Position numbers and translations under genes: made by a program. The notes beneath the pieces are model-generated. The model had not been told where the DNA came from, ran no database searches, and saw nothing but the letters and a program-made list of their open reading frames with translations. From UBA4719 sp035654835 (GTDB lineage Bacteria; Actinomycetota; Actinomycetes; Actinomycetales; Dermatophilaceae): a DNA stretch of 11,260 bases. Below, piece after piece: positions 6,803 to 11,260 of this stretch (position 1 is the first letter of the stretch; every line of letters starts with the position of its first letter). The stretch covers positions 1 through 11,260 of the forward strand of contig DASRVZ010000232.1 in the NCBI GenBank assembly GCA_035654835.1. Reading direction: 5' to 3'.

Positions 6803-7822
6803 ATGACAACGATTCCCCAGCAACGCCGGACCCTGACCACCACGGCCGGAGCCGCCTACTCCCGCATCTGGGGCGTCGGCGGATACCGGCCCGAGCGTGT
6901 GGTCACCAACGAGGAGATCTGCGAGCACATCGACTCCTCCGACCAGTGGATCCGTGAGCGCTCGGGCATCATCACGCGTCGTTTTGCGGCCGCTGACGAG
7001 ACCGTGGTCGACATGGCGTCCGCCGCTGCTAACGAGGCGCTCCGGTCGGCAGGTCTCATGGCTTCGCAGATCAGCACCGTCATCGTCGCCACGGTCACCC
7101 ACCCGTACCAGACACCGGGCGCCGCCCCGATCGTCGCTGAGCGCATCGGCGCCACCTCCGCCGTCGCTTTCGACATCTCCGCGGCCTGCGCGGGCTACTG
7201 CCACGGCATCGCGCTGGCCAACGACATGGTCCGCGGTGGCAGCGCCACGTTCGTCCTCGTGATCGGCGTCGAGAAGCTGTCCGACTTCACCGACAAGACC
7301 GACCGCGGCTCGGCCTTCATCTTCGGCGACGGCGCCGGCGCCTCGATCGTCGGTCCCTCGGACGTTCCCGGGATCGGCCCCACCGTGTGGGGTTCTGACG
7401 GCTCCAAGTGGAAGACGATCTCGCAGCGCAACTCCTGGATCGAGGTGCGCGACGGCGACGTCGACTGGCCGGCGATCACGATGGAGGGGCCGGAAGTCTT
7501 CCGCTGGGCAGTCTGGGCCATGGCACCCATTGCGCAGGCGGCGCTCGACCAGGCAGGCATCAAGGCCGAAGACCTCGACGCCTTCATCCCCCACCAGGCC
7601 AACATGCGCATCATCGACGCATTGGTCAAGAAGCTCAAGCTGCCTGACCACGTTGCCGTCGCCCGCGACATCGCCGAGACCGGCAACACCTCAGCGGCAT
7701 CGATCCCCCTCGCCACCCAGAGGCTGCTCGACTCCGGTGAGGCGCCGCACGGTGGCCTGGCCCTGCAGATCGGGTTCGGCGCCGGGCTCGTCTACGCCGC
7801 GCAAGTCATCGTCCTGCCCTGA
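6803..7822 (+). CDS. fabH: 3-oxoacyl-ACP synthase III
   Basis: KAS III (339 residues) starts FAS-II chains by condensing an acyl-CoA primer with malonyl-ACP. In many actinobacteria the primers include branched short-chain acyl-CoAs; the preference here cannot be read from sequence. Seen: thiolase fold with the nucleophile in DISAACAGY (Cys129), the catalytic His in FIPHQANMRI (His264) and Asn in ETGNTSAAS (Asn295), giving the complete Cys-His-Asn triad. ERSGIITRRF and VTHPYQTPG are typical FabH blocks. An N-terminal extension of about 20 residues precedes the usual SRIWGVGGYRP start. The ATG at 6803 has GGAG at 6791-6794, 8 nt upstream. It is 50 bp after fabD and clearly in the same transcription unit. 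Confidence 0.98.
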   Translation: MTTIPQQRRTLTTTAGAAYSRIWGVGGYRPERVVTNEEICEHIDSSDQWIRERSGIITRRFAAADETVVDMASAAANEALRSAGLMASQISTVIVATVTHPYQTPGAAPIVAERIGATSAVAFDISAACAGYCHGIALANDMVRGGSATFVLVIGVEKLSDFTDKTDRGSAFIFGDGAGASIVGPSDVPGIGPTVWGSDGSKWKTISQRNSWIEVRDGDVDWPAITMEGPEVFRWAVWAMAPIAQAALDQAGIKAEDLDAFIPHQANMRIIDALVKKLKLPDHVAVARDIAETGNTSAASIPLATQRLLDSGEAPHGGLALQIGFGAGLVYAAQVIVLP

Positions 7823-7908
7823 AATCTCCCGCCGTCCCGACGGGCCATTCGGGTCAGACAGTTCGACACGTAGATCCCCAAGAACCGCGACAACAAGGAG
7901 TTCACACC

Positions 7909-8160
7909 ATGGCCGCCCTCACTGAGCAGACAATCCTCGAAGGTCTCGCCGAGATCGTCAACGAAGAGACTGGTCTCGACACCGCCTCGGTCCAGTTCGA
8001 CAAGTCCTTCACGGACGACCTCGACATCGACTCGCTGTCGATGATGACCATCGTCGTCAATGCCGAGGAGAAGTTCGGCGTCCGTATCCCCGACGACGAG
8101 GTCAAGAACCTCAAGACGGTCCGCGACGCCGTGGGCTTCATCGTCGGCGCGCAGGCCTGA
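7909..8160 (+). CDS. acpP: Acyl carrier protein
   Basis: A small acidic carrier (83 residues) that holds growing acyl chains on a 4'-phosphopantetheine arm during FAS-II. Seen: a four-helix ACP with the attachment motif DLDIDSLSMM and the modified serine at residue 42, followed by the recognition helix MMTIVVNAEEKFGV and IPDDEVKNLKTV. Length and charge are normal. The ATG at 7909 follows AAGGAG (7895-7900) with 8-nt spacing, one of the best ribosome binding sites in the window, which fits the high abundance needed for ACP. It lies 86 bp after fabH. A strong hairpin starts 15 nt after the stop, before fabF. Confidence 0.98.
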   Translation: MAALTEQTILEGLAEIVNEETGLDTASVQFDKSFTDDLDIDSLSMMTIVVNAEEKFGVRIPDDEVKNLKTVRDAVGFIVGAQA

Positions 8161-8175
8161 CCCTGTCTGTCCGCT

Positions 8176-8212
8176 GTGGCGCGTGATGGCCCGATCGGTT
8201 GCCACGCGCCAC
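8176..8212 (+). terminator. Hairpin between acpP and fabF (possible attenuator or mRNA stabiliser)
   Basis: GTGGCGCGTG (8176-8185) and CACGCGCCAC (8203-8212) form a perfect 10-bp, very GC-rich stem with a 17-base loop, 15 nt after the acpP stop. No T-run follows, and fabF with its own ribosome binding site lies 125 bp further on. Partial termination, or protection of an upstream acpP message, is a plausible role. Confidence 0.45.
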
Positions 8213-8337
8213 GGCAAGCCCCACCTGAACTGTAGGCAAGCGGCTCCCCCCGCAAGCATCAAGCCGACCGCCGTATGCCGTACTCACCGGACCGCACCCG
8301 TGCCCCGGACCCCTGAACACAAGGAGCAGAACCGCCA

Positions 8338-9588
<1,251 letters not shown>

Positions 9589-10146
9589 TTCGCAGCTGGT
9601 GGCTGTCTCGACTCGTCTTCGGCCGAGAAGGCTGCGCGTCTTGTGCGCTTGTGTGACGCCTTTGGTGTCCCGCTCATCGTGCTGGTCGACGTGCCCGGTT
9701 ATCTGCCCGGCGTGGGCCAGGAGTGGGACGGCGTCGTCCGACGTGGCGCCAACCTGCTGCATGCCTTTGCCGAAGCCACCGTTCCGCGCGTCACACTCGT
9801 GACCCGCAAGTCGTATGGCGGTGCGTACATCGCGATGAACGCCCGATGCTTGGGCGCGACAAAGGTATTCGCGTGGCCGACGGCCACCGTCGCCGTCATG
9901 GGCGCGGTTGCGGCCGTGCGTATCCTGCACCGTCGACGCCTCGCTGAGGTCCCCGAAGAGGACCGCACACAGGTCGAGAACGAGGTGGCCGTCGAGCACG
10001 AGGCGCTCTCCGGAGTCTGCCGCGGGCAGTGGAGATCGCCGTGGTCGACGAGATCATTGCGCCCACAGCCACGCGCAGCGCCCTGGCTGTGGCGATCGCG
10101 GAAGCGCCGCGGCAACCACGGCAACCACGGCAACATCCCGCTCTAG
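9589..10146 (+). pseudogene. Truncated, frameshifted acyl-CoA carboxylase carboxyltransferase beta subunit (AccD6 type)
   Basis: Only the C-terminal part of a carboxyltransferase is present. From 9598 the frame reads GGCLDSSSAEKAARLVRLCD, then VPLIVLVDVPGYLPGVGQEW, RGANLLHAFAEATVPRVTLV, TRKSYGGAYIAMNARCLGAT and VFAWPTATVAVMGAVAAV, matching the last ~180 of about 470 residues of AccD6. No start codon precedes it: reading back in frame one meets the fabF TGA after three codons. Near 10012-10015 one base is missing, since the family reads SGG and then the homologous AVEIAVVDEIIAPTATRSAL continues in another frame. Near 10104-10134 a second shift, beside a 9-bp repeat, restores the frame for the family's terminal GNIPL and TAG. 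Intact AccD6 would carboxylate acetyl- or propionyl-CoA to supply malonyl-CoA to FabD. A GTG at 9643 could start a small product, but it would lack the N-terminal catalytic half. Sequencing or assembly error is the main alternative. Confidence 0.88.
10111..10134 (+). repeat. 9-bp tandem repeat GGCAACCAC, 2.7 copies
   Basis: GGCAACCAC, GGCAACCAC and GGCAAC follow each other at the very end of the accD remnant, encoding GNHGNHGN in the final frame. Slippage at such a repeat could explain the nearby frameshift or the extra codons relative to the usual family ending. Confidence 0.7.
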
Positions 10147-10192
10147 GGCAACTGCTCGCGGGCAACGGCTCCAGGGTGGTGGTTCGAGCGCC

Positions 10193-10708
10193 TCAACCCA
10201 CCTTGTGCAGCCAGCGAACGGTGGCTCCTTCACCGGCATACCGGAACGCTTCGAGCTCGTTGTCCCAGGCCCGGCCGAGCAGCAGATCGAGCTCCTGGCT
10301 CAGGACGGTGGGGTCGCCCTTGCTGACCGAGATGGCCGCCCTCAGGCGATCCTCGTTGACCACGGAGTCGCCGCTGGCCGAGGTCCACGTGTGGTGAATT
10401 CCCAGGCTCGGCGTGTGTGACCAGCGAGAGCCGTCGCTGCCGGCGCTCGGCTCCTCGGTCACCTCGTAACGAAGGTTGTCCCAGCCGCGCAGAGTGCTGG
10501 CGACCCGGCCACCTGTGCCGGCTTCGCCCACCCAGGACAGCTCGCTGCGCACCAAGGTCGGGCCCAGTGGTTGACCGGTCCACTCCAGCGCAACTCGCTG
10601 ACCGAGCACCGACTCCAGCGCCCAGGTGATGTGAGGGCATAGCGCAGTCGGGGTGGAGTGAATGAACACCACCCCGCGCGTCATGACACGTGGCATTGAG
10701 ACAGGCAT
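10193..10708 (-). CDS. DUF3145 family protein, function unknown
   Basis: A 171-residue, probably cytosolic protein of the actinobacterial DUF3145 family, recognised by MTRGVVFIHSTPTALCPHIT, the following WALESVLG segment, ELSWVGEAGTGG, LRYEVTEEPSAGSDGSRW and the C-terminal AFRYAGEGATVRWLHKV. No function is known to me. There is no signal peptide, transmembrane helix or catalytic motif I can name. The frame is open up to an ATG at 10771. I chose the ATG at 10708 because a perfect AGGAGG (10714-10719 on the complementary strand) sits 5 nt ahead; ATGs at 10696 and 10684 are in frame but badly spaced. The family commonly sits beside the FAS-II/accD cluster in actinobacteria, here convergent with the accD remnant, which suggests a shared biological context but proves nothing. 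Confidence 0.9.
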   Translation of the reverse strand: MPVSMPRVMTRGVVFIHSTPTALCPHITWALESVLGQRVALEWTGQPLGPTLVRSELSWVGEAGTGGRVASTLRGWDNLRYEVTEEPSAGSDGSRWSHTPSLGIHHTWTSASGDSVVNEDRLRAAISVSKGDPTVLSQELDLLLGRAWDNELEAFRYAGEGATVRWLHKVG

Positions 10709-10953
10709 CCGGGCCTCCTGTGTGCGAGGGACGTCTTCCCCAACGACCTCGACACGGACCGGCTCTGTCATGCAACGGCTGCCAAACGAATCGGCAGTCG
10801 CGACAATTGTGCCCCATTAGTCACAGGAGCACCAGAGGTCGCGCGATAGATTGTTGACACCCGGGAAACGCCAGGCCCCAGCGCCCGACCCGGATGGCTG
10901 TCGAGACTCGCGATAGGCTCACCCGCGCGCACGCAGTCGTATGCCGTGCTCAC

Positions 10954-11027
10954 GGGGCAGTAGCTCAGCTGGTTAGAGCAACGGACTCATAATCCGTCGG
11001 TCGTCGGTTCAAGCCCGACCTGCCCCA
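10954..11027 (+). tRNA. tRNA with anticodon CAT (elongator Met, or Ile2)
   Basis: A 74-nt cloverleaf with all arms paired. The acceptor is GGGGCAG with CTGCCCC, then a D arm GCTC/GAGC with loop AGCTGGTTA. The anticodon stem ACGGA/TCCGT holds the loop CTCATAA, with anticodon CAT at 10988-10990. A 5-nt variable loop and a T arm GTCGG/CCGAC with loop TTCAAGC follow, and the discriminator is A. The 3' CCA is not encoded. The first acceptor pair G-C excludes an initiator of the E. coli type. Methionine elongator is most likely; an isoleucine tRNA whose C34 is modified to lysidine has the same anticodon and cannot be excluded by eye. Confidence 0.93.
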
Positions 11028-11069
11028 CTGGTGTTTCCGCAGGTCAGAGGCTTGCGAGTTGCCTCCCGC

Positions 11070-11092
11070 CTCCCGAAACCGTCCCTCGGGAG
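11070..11092 (+). terminator. Hairpin downstream of the tRNA, possible terminator
   Basis: CTCCCGA (11070-11076) pairs perfectly with TCGGGAG (11086-11092) around a 9-base loop, and further GCCT/AGGC pairing is possible with a bulge. It starts 43 bp after the tRNA and is not followed by a T-run. An alternative weaker stem, GAGGC/GCCTC, lies at 11047-11065. Confidence 0.35.
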
Positions 11093-11096
11093 AGGC

Positions 11097-11118
11097 TTGT
11101 GGCACATTTGTGGCACAT
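11097..11118. repeat. Perfect 11-bp tandem repeat near the tRNA 3' end
   Basis: TTGTGGCACAT occurs twice head to tail (11097-11107 and 11108-11118), about 70 bp beyond the tRNA. I see no gene in the surrounding 11028-11260 region. Short direct repeats beside a tRNA 3' end can be arm-type binding sites of a tyrosine integrase, but no integrase or duplicate of the tRNA end is visible in the window. Confidence 0.75.
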
Positions 11119-11260
11119 CGCGACTGGATCTGTTGTCAACTTCCATGCGCTCGGGCTCATTTAGGCCGACGCGATTGGAGCGTCTGAGCGTCGCCATCGT
11201 GACGCTTCTGAGCCGACCGCAGCAGCCGAGGGCACGGACGGGAGCGCAACTTGCTTAGTT

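Noticed and set aside
5547..6809. A 420-codon open frame on the minus strand opposite fabD
   Set aside because: Shadow of fabD; no recognisable protein features.
7832..7843. CCGTC/GACGG inverted repeat between fabH and acpP
   Set aside because: The loop would be only 2 bases and the arms are short; not a credible terminator or operator.
8272..8290. 17 of 19 bases shared with the tRNA leader at 10938-10956 (CGTATGCCGT...CTCAC)
   Set aside because: A 10-base exact core match between two places in 11 kb is expected by chance, and neither copy has further support as a promoter or operator.
10854..10859. Perfect TTGACA upstream of the tRNA, possible -35
   Set aside because: There is no -10-like sequence 16-19 bp further on, and the tRNA begins about 95 bp later.
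11009..11258. Small open frames on both strands after the tRNA
   Set aside because: One overlaps the tRNA, none has a ribosome binding site or known motifs, and the region looks non-coding.

Overview
The window is about 11.3 kb of high-GC DNA with actinobacterial gene content. It carries a type II fatty-acid synthesis (FAS-II) locus next to the gene for the homodimeric pyruvate dehydrogenase E1. The gene order is peroxiredoxin, DUF3052, aceE, a PucR-like FasR, fabD, fabH, acpP, fabF, accD remnant, DUF3145. This is the arrangement known from Streptomyces and many Micrococcales, and it is partly shared with Mycobacterium (ahpE / Rv2239c / aceE / fabD / acpM / kasA / accD6). A fabH inside the cluster, a PucR-type rather than TetR-type FasR, and no second KAS gene suggest a non-mycolate actinobacterium, probably Micrococcales. 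The family or genus cannot be fixed from the sequence alone.

Layout. Positions 11-1019 (minus strand) hold a DUF3052 protein followed by an AhpE/BCP-type peroxiredoxin, probably one transcript. Positions 1020-1309 are a divergent regulatory region, with an array of GTGAC/GTCAC pentamers in front of aceE. aceE fills 1310-4069. It is followed by a strong 17-bp inverted repeat, and fasR (4230-5480) then has its own promoter. Two near-identical palindromes 26 bp apart, the first overlapping the fasR stop codon, lie in front of fabD and are the best candidates for FasR operators. fabD (5574-6752), fabH (6803-7822), acpP (7909-8160) and fabF (8338-9588) follow, each with a recognisable ribosome binding site. 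Directly after fabF lies only the C-terminal third of an accD6-type carboxyltransferase gene, with two frameshifts. A convergent DUF3145 gene (10193-10708, minus), a tRNA with anticodon CAT (10954-11027), and a short non-coding stretch with a hairpin and an 11-bp tandem repeat close the window.

How the genes work together. AceE, with E2 and E3 encoded elsewhere, makes acetyl-CoA. An acyl-CoA carboxylase would convert this to malonyl-CoA, but the local carboxyltransferase gene is broken, so that activity must come from another locus. FabD moves malonyl to ACP, FabH starts chains by condensing acyl-CoA with malonyl-ACP, and FabF elongates them. FasR probably controls the fabD-fabH-acpP-fabF unit.

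The most notable points are: a lipoyl/biotinyl-like domain fused to the C-terminus of FabD, with arginine where the modified lysine would be; the decayed accD6; the tandem palindromes before fabD; and a long hairpin between acpP and fabF that could set different expression levels for ACP and the enzymes.
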